This document shows, piece after piece, positions 25,991 through 36,686 of a stretch of DNA of 64,000 bases (its first letter is position 1; each line of letters starts with the position of its first letter). The stretch is from Sipunculus nudus (Eukaryota > Annelida > Sipuncula > Golfingiida > Sipunculidae). Both the position numbers and the translations under genes were made by a program. The notes under the pieces are model-generated. The model made no database searches and was not told where the DNA came from. It worked only from the letters and a program-made list of their open reading frames with translations. The stretch spans positions 52,836,917 through 52,900,916 of the forward strand of contig CM049319.1 in assembly GCA_026874595.1 (NCBI GenBank). Reading direction: 5' to 3'.

Positions 25991-27056
25991 CAGCTAATCG
26001 TAGTGCTGACATTCTCTGAAATTCGGGCTCCTGGAGCCATTTCCACATGCGTCGGAACGTTTCCCTCCCTGACTTCAATTTGCTCCATGGTTTGGGATTT
26101 CGCAAGAGATCACTGAGTGTACCCTGACTGCGACATAATACACGTTGTGCAAAAACTGCCTGCGGAATGCTATAGCGCTTCAATTCACTACTGATTTTCT
26201 GCGCCAGCTCTTTGGTGTTGATTTCTTCAATCTCATGTTTCGAGCTCATGTCGGTTTTAGGGGAAGGACGATCATGCGTTATGGGTAATGCTGCGTGTCC
26301 ATGAGGAGACGCTGTATGAGTCGGATGGAAACCATTGATGGAACTTGGCATCATCGGGTTTGGTGAATGCAGGCGTCCGGTTGAGGCCGGTGGCGCTAAC
26401 CCTCTTGAGTATGTATCGTAAGAATTCGGTGACATCATAGGCTTCACTTCTGCTTTTGGAGAAGGGAGACCATTTTGGTTATATCCGTAAGATCCCAAAC
26501 TCTGCGTCTGTGCATACCCGTTGCTATGTCCCATCATGGTCATTGCAGAAGTGCCAAGTGTGGCCCCCATATTTACGCCCATGTTCATATTGTCATATCT
26601 GTAAGTTTTCATCGCATTTTCCATCCCAAACGGTTTAACATCCATAGTTCCGAGTGAATTATTTTGCATTAAAGTGAAACTGCCACTGACGTTCTGTGTT
26701 GCTCCATGTGCATGTGCAAATTTATCTGACACGGTAGAAATTGGAGGTAGAGGTTGCAGTGGCGTCAGTGTTGTGTAAGTACTGGTGTTAACCATGTTCA
26801 CATTATAAGCAGGACTCATCCTACCATTCAATGTCTGGTACGTTGGCTCGGGCATTTGAGCCCGAAAATCGGAGCTGTCGATCATACTTGCCACACTGAC
26901 AGCTAGGTTAGAACTGCGCGTGGGGGACAACTGACTGGCGTTTATCAATGGATCTGCCTCGGCGCCTGTCACCTGTGTAGGGCTAACACTAACACTACCA
27001 CTGGGGTCCAGTTGTGGCTGCTCTGTCGCCAATTCGCCTATAGCCTCCATCGTCAT
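25991..27056 (-). CDS. onecut: Onecut (HNF6-family) transcription factor, 5' coding exon with CUT domain; partial gene
   Basis: Encodes residues 1-355 plus one base of a CUT-homeodomain transcription factor of the ONECUT/HNF6 family, a nuclear DNA-binding regulator of neural and endodermal cell fates. Visible in order: an N-terminal TMEAIGEL block (2-9) as in vertebrate HNF6; a TYTTLTPLQPLPPISTVSDKF-like block at about 93-113; NVSGSFTLM (122-130); a Met/Asn/Ser/Pro-rich low-complexity linker (131-270); then EEINTKELAQKI (277-288) opening a complete CUT domain (about 273-351) with RYSIPQA, RVLCRSQGTLSDLLRNPKPW and RRMWKWLQEPEF. The exon ends GCT G|GTAAGG, a strong phase-1 donor; the split codon begins with G, fitting the Ala found here in vertebrate ONECUTs. 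The frame runs on to 25905 only as intron read-through. The start is chosen because an in-frame TGA lies seven codons upstream (27075-27077) and the first Met precedes the family N-terminus. The homeodomain exon is not in the window. Confidence 0.97.
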
Positions 27057-27420
27057 TCCTTTAATCGTTAACGATCAAACACCTTATGCTGATGAAGTGA
27101 CACCTTTGCCTCAGTTTGCTAGCTCGGAATTGGTTGGTTGAGGGCTGAAAGCCTTGTATTACGTACGTGTGTGAAAACGCAAGGTGTTCAACAATGATTT
27201 CGCCTCCATGTTTGTTCAGCTGGGATCCCACAATTCACTGCGCCAGCGTCACTCTTCACCAACTGCGCATGCGTCGCCACAGTTCCATGAAATTCAGCTT
27301 TGCCTAGAAATCTGGAGAGCTTCACCAGCTCTTGAAAGACTTGGCTATGTGCGGAAGCGCTGAACAAACCAACGTGTTCGAACATGTTTTAGTAACATAG
27401 ACATGCTTATACATGGACCT
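27057..27420 (-). promoter_or_regulatory. onecut: Likely 5' UTR and proximal promoter of onecut
   Basis: The 350 bp upstream of the onecut ATG are markedly richer in GC and CpG than the flanks. They contain TGCGCATGCGTC (27264-27275), one base off the NRF1 palindrome TGCGCATGCGCA. No TATA box is placed convincingly, and the transcription start cannot be fixed from sequence alone. A (TGTC)n(TC)n tract lies about 360 bp further upstream. The 65-codon open frame inside this block has no recognisable homology and is judged UTR or promoter sequence. Confidence 0.5.
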
Positions 27421-27772
27421 ATCTTTTTTCCCATTTCTAGGCATTGCTAGGAATTTATGCAACTCACAAAGGAAAAAGGAAGAACCAACGTATTTAATGT
27501 CTACATTTATTTACATTGTTCAAGATGTATTTGAGGTGTTTTTGCCCTTTAGACCACAGCAAAGCCGTAAGTCAAAGGTAATCAATAAAATCAATGTGTT
27601 TGTGTGTTTTTCTATAGGCATACATAGTTTACAGCATTGTACATGTGTTCAAGCCGTTTTTAACCCTTCTGAGAAAAAAAAGCATTTCCCGTAAAACTGT
27701 GTATTTTCAAAATGTCGTTTCATTACAATTTTCATTCCATGTTAAACATTCTGTGTAAAATCCTCAACCATC

Positions 27773-27799
27773 TGTGTCTGTCTGTCTGTCTGTCTCTCA

Positions 27800-27848
<49 letters not shown>
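27773..27848. repeat. (TGTC)n(TC)n microsatellite
   Basis: TGTC units (27773-27795) pass into an almost pure TC tract to 27848. On the onecut strand this is a GAGA tract 720 bp upstream of the ATG. Confidence 0.9.
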
Positions 27849-27852
<4 letters not shown>

Positions 27853-27879
27853 GATCTTTAAGATTTACAAATACGCTTG

Positions 27880-28290
27880 TAACAATGCTTCCCAGAGTGA
27901 TTGTAATACAATCTACTCGCGGAAAAGCCACTGGGGGTCACTAAATAGCTTCCTACACTAGTAACACGTCCAGTAAATCTACTCATTGTCAAGTTCATGT
28001 CCAATTCTAACACCAAAATGTTGCCGTTCGATGTCAGTGTTCACTAAATTAATTCCATTTACTGGAGTCACGGCAACATTGTATAGATCTGCCGTGGATG
28101 TTTTCTATTGACAAAACAGCAAGTGGAGATGGTAAATCTGTGACCTGCCCCTGCTGCTTATACATGAATGAAAGTTATTGGCCAAGGTGCGCGCAGGGCA
28201 AGCGGTGAGTGAGAAACGATATAGTGTATACAAATTCACAGACAAAACTAAGTTTCATCTAAATTTGCATTAATGATAGAAAAGTGTCTG
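27880..28290. promoter_or_regulatory. Candidate upstream regulatory block of onecut
   Basis: GC-balanced, unique 400-bp stretch just upstream of the onecut promoter, with TCACTAAATTAATTCC and CTGCCGTGGATG words and no plausible exon. The call rests on composition and position. Confidence 0.25.
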
Positions 28291-28601
28291 CGTCGATATG
28301 GCTACGTACATACAGTTGTTTCCCCTTTACGTTAAAGTGTTTCTACTTTCGTTTCAATGCCGGATCGCCTGTTAATCCATGTAACATTAAAAGGGTACCC
28401 TGGTAGTTGTAAGAGTCAAATCAAATTAATATCACCGCCTTTTGGTGTTTGAGTTGTTCTTCAGGTGTTTCATTAAATGCCCTTTGTCAATCGTGGCAAT
28501 CAGTCTCGCATTGAAAAAAAGCATCTAAAAACGGTGTATTTAACCCATATGTTTAATTATTTAAAAATAGAACTACCATAAACAAGTAGCTATATTAAAA
28601 C

Positions 28602-28626
28602 AATATATATATATATATATATATAT
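28602..28626. repeat. (TA)n microsatellite
   Basis: Uninterrupted alternating AT of about 25 bp, followed to 28.8 kb by broken TATATA sequence. Confidence 0.9.
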
Positions 28627-28957
28627 TTTTATGTCTATGTATACATATATACATATATATATACAAAGAAATATATGTATATATGTATATATACACTAAT
28701 ATTTGAGCATAATATATATAAATATATATATATCATTAAATGACATTAAACGTTACACTATATATAATAAAATAAAATATACTTTAAATAATATACTATA
28801 ATATAATTTAATATAATAGGGCGTGATCGTATATTATTTTATATTTATAACATCCGCCCGGGCTCCTGCTTCATATATGTATATAATGCATGGTTTTTTT
28901 TAATGTCATGCACACGCGCGCACAAATGTGCTCATATATTTGCAGCTTGTGTGTATA

Positions 28958-28965
<8 letters not shown>

Positions 28966-29019
<54 letters not shown>
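28966..29019. repeat. (TA)n microsatellite
   Basis: 54 bp of pure alternating TA, preceded by GTGTATATATATGTG. Confidence 0.95.
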
Positions 29020-29024
<5 letters not shown>

Positions 29025-29099
29025 GCCAAAAATAGGGGCGTACATGAAAGAGCGATATCAGGCGTGATGTTGACTATCAGCATACCATTTATTAATATG

Positions 29100-29830
29100 T
29101 ATACTAGAACGCGATAAGCGTGCGATAATCATGTCACCTATAAACGCGTACATCGAGCCAGAGCGAACTCAACGCGTCTGGAATGTGTTATGCTAATCCT
29201 GGGTTCGTTGGCCGTTTCAACTTGTTCAACTGTTTTTCACCTTGTTCTATTGTATTCTAAAATTTCAGCAAATGTCACCATGGAAAACTTGCGCGGGGAC
29301 GGCTAAGCAAGCAATGACAGTCCGGTGCATATTTACACAAACTACCAACTCTGACATTTAACGAGAAATGGCGCGCGCTCGCACGTTTCGCCATGGCAAC
29401 CATTTGCGACAGCGGCCGGTCTTTGTAGATTTCATGCTTGAAAGATACAAGCCTTGTTCATTTCACATGATGCATGTGACCCCACCCAAACGAGGATTTA
29501 TTCACGCTAGCCTGCCGCATGAATTGTCTTGCAATCTCACCGCAGGAAATACTTTTCTCTTCTTTGTTTCGCCAGGTGAAAATAAAGTTCGTTGCCATGG
29601 TGCTACGTACCGTACTGTTGTAACGATAAAGTACTTTGCTTTGAATGGGAAGGAAACTGGCACCACGAGGACGCAGTATTTGACGGTTAATAAGCCCGGC
29701 TCGGACAATATGTTGCTGGCTTTTATTATTAGCCCAGCTTTGCTGGCGGGTCCAATTTAGCATAAACGCTGCATTCGCATAAATGGCCTCTTCCTTAAAC
29801 GTTATTAAAACCGTACAAGCGTTTGAAATG
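29100..29830. promoter_or_regulatory. GC-balanced block with X-box-like sites, 2-3 kb upstream of onecut
   Basis: Unique-looking sequence between (TA)n arrays. It holds TTCGCCATGGCAAC (29387-29400) and GTTGCCATGGTGCTAC (29591-29606), each with one good X-box half-site, and homeodomain-like TTTTATTATTAGCCC (29721-29735) and TTTAGCATAAACGC. Frames of 130 codons (plus) and 101 codons (minus) overlap here, but neither shows a domain, signal peptide or family resemblance, so I annotate it as non-coding. Confidence 0.3.
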
Positions 29831-30077
29831 ATGAAATCTACATATGGAATTAAATATATCCAAGAAATGTGACGATTTTTCTATCTGCACCAACGACCCA
29901 ACACTCATATAACCTCTTGTGCCAGAAATAGCATGCATGCAGTCTACTGATATTTTATCACTGCAGTGTCAAATCTCGGCTAACTCCAAATAAACATGAC
30001 GAAGAGACCCCCTTGTCATTTTCCAGGAATGTTACGTGCATTGCATAACACACGCCTGTGCACACCATCACCTCACC

Positions 30078-30080
<3 letters not shown>

Positions 30081-30151
<71 letters not shown>

Positions 30152-30186
30152 GAGACAGAGAGAGAGACAGAGACAGACAGACAGAC
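30081..30186. repeat. Compound (TA)n(GA)n(GACA)n microsatellite
   Basis: 36 bp of alternating AT run straight into (AG)n, then AGACAGAG and ACAG units. Confidence 0.95.
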
Positions 30187-31492
30187 ATGTCAGAGAGAGA
30201 CAGCGAGTGTTGGAATATACATGCAGTGAAGAAAATGAGTTCACACACACATGGATAAATGCATAAATATCTACAATGGCCGTTGTACATTATTTAGAAA
30301 AGACCACAAATTGATTATCTGATGTAGTTTTATATAGATTTTCCTATGAATTGTGTCTGAATCATATAATAGGTGTTGTCTACATGTAATCTTATTATTT
30401 TCATGCAGATGTTAAAAACCCCATGCACATATGAATCTGTTATACTACATTTTTATATTAGAATATAGATATTATTTTCTAAAAGCACAAAAACACTTTA
30501 TTACCGGCACATTCATTTATCCGCATGCATATATGCCATAAGGCAAGTCACTTAAAGAAAACCAGCCATCATTGGAAACTGTGTGATAAGAGGGCATTAT
30601 TTCAACAGTGCTTAAAAAATAAGACTCGGAGGTTATCAGAGAATAAAGAACTGCGTAAAAATATATACATATAAAAAACTTATACAGATTACGATTGTTG
30701 GCCTCAAGTTGTAAACATGACGCTTGCTGACAGGAATCAATGCCATTCTATACACACAATGTCTCGGGATATTGACAGGCTGACATTTTAAACGTGATCC
30801 CATATTTTGACACATTCTATGCAATTTATAGTATACCACGTGCATAGTGTCCAAATCGCCATGCATGATAATGCACTCAGAACTTGAGACTTGCAGGCTT
30901 ACATGCAGATAAAAAAACAAGTTACTACCCCATATAAAATACATGTTTTTTTTTGTTATTGAAAAAGCTATAATAGTATGCCCTGAAGTGCATATTTTGA
31001 TATGACCTTAATAGATATATATAGGAGTGCACACTTGGATACGCCTTTTTTGTGAATAAGGGGGTGCATTGGTGCATGTTATAGTGGTGTTTGAAATCGA
31101 GAAAGAGGGTTAAACTTTCAAAACATGTTTTTGTTGATTTAACTTGACAGTCTGTGCGTCATTTTAATGACACGAAAGCAGCCGCGGGTGTGACAAGTAT
31201 ACACGTGTATTAAACGCGTATAAATGTCTAAAATTGTAGTAGCCTATATATATAGGGGGAATATATATTATTATATATATATACACAAGAAAAAAATACA
31301 TAAACTCATTAAAATTCATATTATATTTAAATAATATATTTGACTGTATCTTGGTATAAGGTGGAAATATATATGTGTATTACTTGAATATGTAACATTA
31401 CAAATATTTCCGTAGTATGTTGACTTTCGATTATTCCCTCGGGTGTATAATATATATACACTTCGCTCAATGTTGCATTGTTTTAACATATG

Positions 31493-31527
<35 letters not shown>

Positions 31528-31531
31528 ATAT
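31493..31531. repeat. (TA)n microsatellite, interrupted once
   Basis: Alternating TA with a single TTT interruption, ending in TGTGTGTG. Confidence 0.9.
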
Positions 31532-31670
31532 CTGTGTGTGTCTGATTCAATGTGATTAATGCGTGGTATTTAATTTCTGTGTCGTCTGTTTGGTATGTTA
31601 CATAAATTAATCAAATGTTTTAATTTAACACTTTACATACAAAGTGTACCTACTTAAGTACATTAATAAC

Positions 31671-31711
<41 letters not shown>
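31671..31711. repeat. (TA)n microsatellite, interrupted once
   Basis: Alternating TA with one G interruption. Confidence 0.9.
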
Positions 31712-31712
<1 letters not shown>

Positions 31713-32629
31713 CGCTTGTGTATTGTAATTATACTTGTCCCTTGCGTGTAATATAATGAATGTAGATAAGGGTGTAGTAAATATTTGTCTATATATGAAT
31801 GTTTGTGAGCTGATAAACATGATCAAGTGTTTTTTTTGTTCAGTATATTCTATGAATAAAATTATGAAATACTGATATTTGCACATCGTGTACATTTCAT
31901 TATATATGGGGTTTCAATGTTTTAAAAAATAATACGTATAATAATTATATATGCTGTTATCAATATGATAACGATGACAATATTATGTAAATTATTCACA
32001 GTATAATTCCTTTTTATTTATAATTTTTCTTTATATTTTTCTGTGATTTTACAATTCTTCAAGATTTTGCTGTATTTGCATATTTAAACGTTTGCATCAC
32101 ATGGTACAATAATTATATTAAATCGATGTGTTATTAATTGCTTGGTATGTTTTTGTTTTATTTATATTATATCACTTGTGTATAGTAATTTTTCATATTA
32201 TTGTAATAGATGTATTCAGATCATTCTTTGTGCAGGCCGATCCGTTTAAATTAGATTAATTTAAATGCGTGAATTACTTGAATATCTACCATGTTATAAA
32301 TCATTTATATATTCACAATGCAAGAAGATGACAAATTTATTGAACAGACATATACGACAGATACGGCTGTCAGTTTCAGGTGGTACAGGCATTACACATT
32401 TTTCAAGTGACAGGCCAGCGCTGAGTAAATGCTCACTTCCTACATGTATACTATAGATGCATCGTGAATGAACGCTGCATGGAATTAGCATGACGGCGCC
32501 GCACACCTGGGTAAATAAATGTTTTATACTGGGACCATAGAGTTTAAATAACACCGTACTTTACCCGAGCAGTAGTGTTTGTACTGGATTATGTACCCAT
32601 TCTGAATAAATGATGTTGCATATATAATA

Positions 32630-32664
<35 letters not shown>

Positions 32665-32669
32665 ATATA
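32630..32669. repeat. (TA)n microsatellite
   Basis: Two TA blocks separated by a phase-shifting TT. Confidence 0.9.
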
Positions 32670-32731
32670 AATTAATGTACTGGTTTCCTGAAATAAACAA
32701 CTGCTAGATGCTCTACGGTATGACAACAGAG

Positions 32732-32733
<2 letters not shown>

Positions 32734-32794
<61 letters not shown>

Positions 32795-32856
32795 GATATA
32801 TATATATATGGAGAGAGAGAGTATGTAATAAATATACCATTCTGTCCTATGTATGA

Positions 32857-32902
<46 letters not shown>
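32734..32902. repeat. Cluster of (TA)n, (GA)n, (CA)n tracts
   Basis: Long TA tract (32734-32810), short GAGAGAGAG, then (CA)n from 32860 to 32892 and TATATATA to 32902. Confidence 0.9.
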
Positions 32903-33153
32903 GCTCTCGCGCATCAAGAATATTTAAACCCCATGCAGATACCTGCATGCATGTACATATTTTCACAGCTGTTTAATTTAGTATGATTACATTTTGGACA
33001 ATTTAGATAATCCTCGTCTGGAGAATTATAAAGTTTATACTTAATCTTCCATATTGTGTATATTTGTACACACGAATGATCCTTAATTTCTTTTGCATGA
33101 ATTAATTGATTCATATACGACCTTTTGTTTGACTAAGTGTTTAGAATGAAATA

Positions 33154-33155
<2 letters not shown>

Positions 33156-33220
<65 letters not shown>
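33156..33220. repeat. (TA)n microsatellite
   Basis: 65 bp of uninterrupted alternating TA. Confidence 0.95.
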
Positions 33221-33222
<2 letters not shown>

Positions 33223-34221
33223 CTATATGTCAGTATATGTTATATATAAAATAAAATTTTTAAATATATACGTCTATAAGTTATAAGCAGTTGATGAATA
33301 AAAGTGATAATACTACTACTAATAATAATAATCATCATCATCATTATAAAAATCTTAATTCGAGGAGACTTTACATGGTCCAATGCTGTTCGGTGTGTTC
33401 AGAAGTTATTAGAGTTCTTTCTAAAAAAATAAAATAAGTTTTTTTTAGATTATGTTCAATTCAGATAAAAAAGTCAGTGTGTTTGCATTTTTTCATTATT
33501 TATTTTTCAAATTAATATCACATTAATACACTAAGGCACAGTCTTTCTATTCTGCAATGAATGGTGCTCTGTATTATAAAATTAACATATGTTCAAATTT
33601 TATAAATCATAAAAATACAATACCACTGTTGCATTAAAAAAGTTTTGAGCCGACTCGGACGCAGCATGAGCCGTGTGCAGAAGTCCGGGCACATGACAGG
33701 ATTGACAATATTGCTCGTGAACGTGTATACATTCATATCATGTTGTCAATTCAAATTACTCATCAATATATAGTTATATCATGTTCGTATAGATGTTGTA
33801 TAAATAAGAAACTCCTGCATGCATATATAGGTGAAACAGACCTGTTAGGAATTTGGAATGCACCGGTTCACCCTATGTTATTTCTTCGTGATCAAGTCAG
33901 TGATTCACGACAGTGCACGTGATTATTTATATACATTAAAACAATAATTTATTTTTTTTGTGATATTACTATAAAATATATGGTTGGATACAGATAGAGA
34001 AATATACACATTGTACATTATTCATAATATAAATACGCGCACAATATATATATAAAATTTTCACATAATTCAAAGAATTGTACTCGATAAAAATCATAAT
34101 ATTGAATAAACAAGAAAAAATGATTCGTTATTTTTCCATTTATCCATGCATGTTAGATTTTTGTTCATTTACAAAAACACATGCACACTTTTAAAAACGT
34201 ATGTTTTGTCTGTTATATTGT

Positions 34222-34223
<2 letters not shown>

Positions 34224-34275
<52 letters not shown>

Positions 34276-34287
34276 GTATATGTGGTT

Positions 34288-34335
<48 letters not shown>
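34224..34335. repeat. Twin (TA)n microsatellites
   Basis: Two TA tracts, 34224-34276 and 34291-34335, separated by GTATATGTGGTTTTTC. Confidence 0.95.
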
Positions 34336-34337
<2 letters not shown>

Positions 34338-35675
34338 GATATATATAAAATAATGTAATAGACAATTATAATTTTGTTGTTTATGCATATTGGCCTACAT
34401 AATATATACATTGCTTATATCTATATATGGAATTTAAATTGATAATTTAGTTTAATATTATACAAATATATTAATACATTTTAAATGCTAACAATAAAAT
34501 AAAATCCTTTGGTAAGAATGTAAAATGTGCCTTACGCACAGGTGATAAATTATACTTTGTTCTGACAGACCGCGAATGCAAACAAAAATATACATGTAAC
34601 GATATAATTTTGAAAAGCATAAACAGAACTGTTATAGTTATTGTTTCAGGTTAATTAGGACATTTCTGTTAGATACATACGGCGTTTTGATTATAGCTAT
34701 ACAGTAAACCTAAATACAAAAGTATATTGGATACATTCTTGTTATCTGGTCAATATCGTTGCATATACAATATTTTTAAGAGGATTCTGTCATTGGCCGA
34801 ATACGTGCATCCAAGTCCTTAAGCGGAAACACAGGATGCTTGATGTTTTTTTTACCATGAACGTGGTTCGGTTCCTGTACGAAGGCTTGCATCAGCTTTG
34901 GAAATGAAGTTACATATGCAAAATATCTATTATCTTTGCTATGTGAGTGGAAAATTATTTTTGGCTTTTTGAGACAAGAAAAGTTATTATTTTTGTGTAT
35001 ATTAATTAAATTATATGTTTATTTCATGAAAAATAAACTTATCATCAATTAATTATCATTATGTTTTAAAATAGATTTATTCTTATTATATATATCAAAC
35101 ACTTAATTTGTTTCTATTGTGTTTTCGGTATTTCGTAAGAGCTATAAATATGCAAGAATGGGTAAAATTGAATGCATATACGCATATAATTTTCGTTAAA
35201 TGTATAGTTTTAAAGCATGCAATCAATCTTGTTATTTAGTATCTACATTTTTTAAAACTATTCGTCAGATATTTTGTACGTGACCTGCTATATACACCCG
35301 GGACCCTACTTTACTCATTCATGTATGTCAATTTTTGTTTTCTGTACGATTAATAACGTAAGCATAATTTTTTCTTGAAAAAAAATTAAAAAATTATAAT
35401 AAATTTTCATGCAAAACGCTAATGTATATACCATTAAGAAAAATTATAGTTTATGGTCAGGAGACTTACTGAATTAAGAATTAAGATTACGGGGATTATG
35501 CAAATATGTTATGCAGTTTTACTGCACGCAATATTTAAGAGCTTGTTCACTGGTACAGTGCCTGCATGGCGTCTTGCTGCATGCATAGTTTCCCCGTGTC
35601 GTTTTCACATGCACAGGCATGCGCTGAGATCGATAAACGTCACGTTGTGTTGCGGCATTACACAGATCTAAACCT

Positions 35676-35733
35676 TCTCTCTCTCTATCTCTCTCTCTCT
35701 CTCACACACACACACACTCTCTCTCTCTCTCTT
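35676..35733. repeat. (CT)n(CA)n(CT)n microsatellite
   Basis: CT tract, then CACACACACACACA, then CT again. Confidence 0.9.
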
Positions 35734-36279
35734 TCGCGGTTATTAACTTAAACGTACATATGGCCTGAATATTTTACGCTATTAATACAGACCACAAGAT
35801 ATATACTTCGGATCATGTGTTTATATTAATTACGCCTTTTAAGACAGACCACCAGATATATACTTTACTGCCCTCGGGTCATGGAATTATATTAATCTAC
35901 TAGTTCTAATAGAATTGTTTGGTATATAGGTATATCTGAATTATCAATTAAGTTATCCATTTATCTGCCGTCTGGTCATATTTATTTCTCCATAGATGTA
36001 TCATGCCACGCAGATAGTAAGAAGCTTGGTTACTGAGATAAAAAAATATTAATAATTGAAATAGACTAGTGTTTTTATTACAGGTAAGTACAAAGAAGTT
36101 CCTGTGTTTCCAAAAGAAGACACAAAACATAAGGGTCTTCTTGGATTTTAAATAATTAGAACTAATATATTAATTCATATATATATAAATATATATCTCA
36201 GTTTAACTTAATGTATCTATACATAGCCTTCAGATTTAATTTGAATGGTCTTTAACCTTATTTCTCCTCTCTCAACATG

Positions 36280-36291
36280 TATATATATATA

Positions 36292-36342
<51 letters not shown>
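36280..36342. repeat. (TA)n microsatellite
   Basis: 63 bp of TA with one phase break, about 160 bp upstream of the GC-rich promoter block. Confidence 0.95.
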
Positions 36343-36343
<1 letters not shown>

Positions 36344-36499
36344 TTATTTAGTTATTTGTCATCATTATTGTAGATTCACTTCGTTGGTCTAACATAGATA
36401 TGCAGACGGTTTACTTTACCTAGAATAAACCCAGTATAATTTATCCCTCGTACATTCATTAGCAATCAAAACAAGATTTACTTCTTCTTATCTGATTCC

Positions 36500-36612
36500 T
36501 TTTAAATCTGTACCAGGAAAGCATGGGGGCGCCACGTGGCGTTGTTTACAAACAGCATTCCTAGAAATGTTGTCGATGTTGGGAGCGGCCAGTGACCTCC
36601 CGTGACCCCAAC
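36500..36612 (+). promoter_or_regulatory. Housekeeping-type promoter and 5' UTR with E-box and YY1-like site
   Basis: GC-rich block immediately upstream of the ATG at 36613. It contains the palindrome GCCACGTGGC (36531-36540, a CACGTG E-box of the Myc/USF type). CAACATGGCAGC (36610-36621), overlapping the start codon, is close to the YY1 motif (AANATGGCGGC) often found over start codons of housekeeping genes. A 13-codon upstream open frame (36523-36564) would be present if transcription starts before 36523. No TATA box is evident. Confidence 0.45.
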
Positions 36613-36686
36613 ATGGCAGCCATCAAGCGGAGTGGGCGATATGTGGTGTTTCTGAGCGGACCTTCCATCATTGTTTACGAAATAGG
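36613..36686 (+). CDS. Candidate first coding exon of a housekeeping gene; WDR4-like N-terminus possible
   Basis: ATG in a strong context (CCAACATGG) opens 24 codons, beginning MAAIKRSGRYVVFLSGPSII, and reaches a phase-2 donor GG|GTAGGC. If unspliced the frame stops one codon later (TAG at 36688). An in-frame stop at 36562-36564 separates it from an upstream ATG, which supports this start. It joins in phase to the exon at 58534. The alternation of hydrophobic strands with SGP and VYE fits the first blade of a beta-propeller. The overall pattern, with the Asn/Lys-rich stretch in the next exon, reminds me of WDR4 (Trm82), which partners METTL1 in tRNA m7G46 methylation in the nucleus. That comparison is from memory and weak; another WD40 protein is possible. 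Located in a GC-rich promoter-like block that contrasts with (TA)n-rich sequence upstream. Confidence 0.5.

Larger units (their letters stand above)
27421..36499. other. 9-kb intergenic region between two divergent genes, dominated by (TA)n arrays
   Basis: Separates the onecut promoter (minus) from the candidate gene start at 36613 (plus). It has GC-balanced blocks at 27.9-28.3 kb and 29.1-29.8 kb, both on the onecut side; from 30 to 36.4 kb it is very AT-rich with more than ten (TA)n tracts and (CT)n, (CA)n and (AG)n stretches. A 57-bp-spaced imperfect duplication containing CAGACCACMAGATATATACT occurs at 35788 and 35845. No coding exon is supported; the Tyr-Ile repeat frames are microsatellite translations. 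Confidence 0.7.

Noticed and set aside
29368-29763. Overlapping open frames of 130 codons (plus) and 101 codons (minus)
   Set aside because: No domain, signal, family resemblance or splice support; opposite-strand overlap and motif content suggest a non-coding island.
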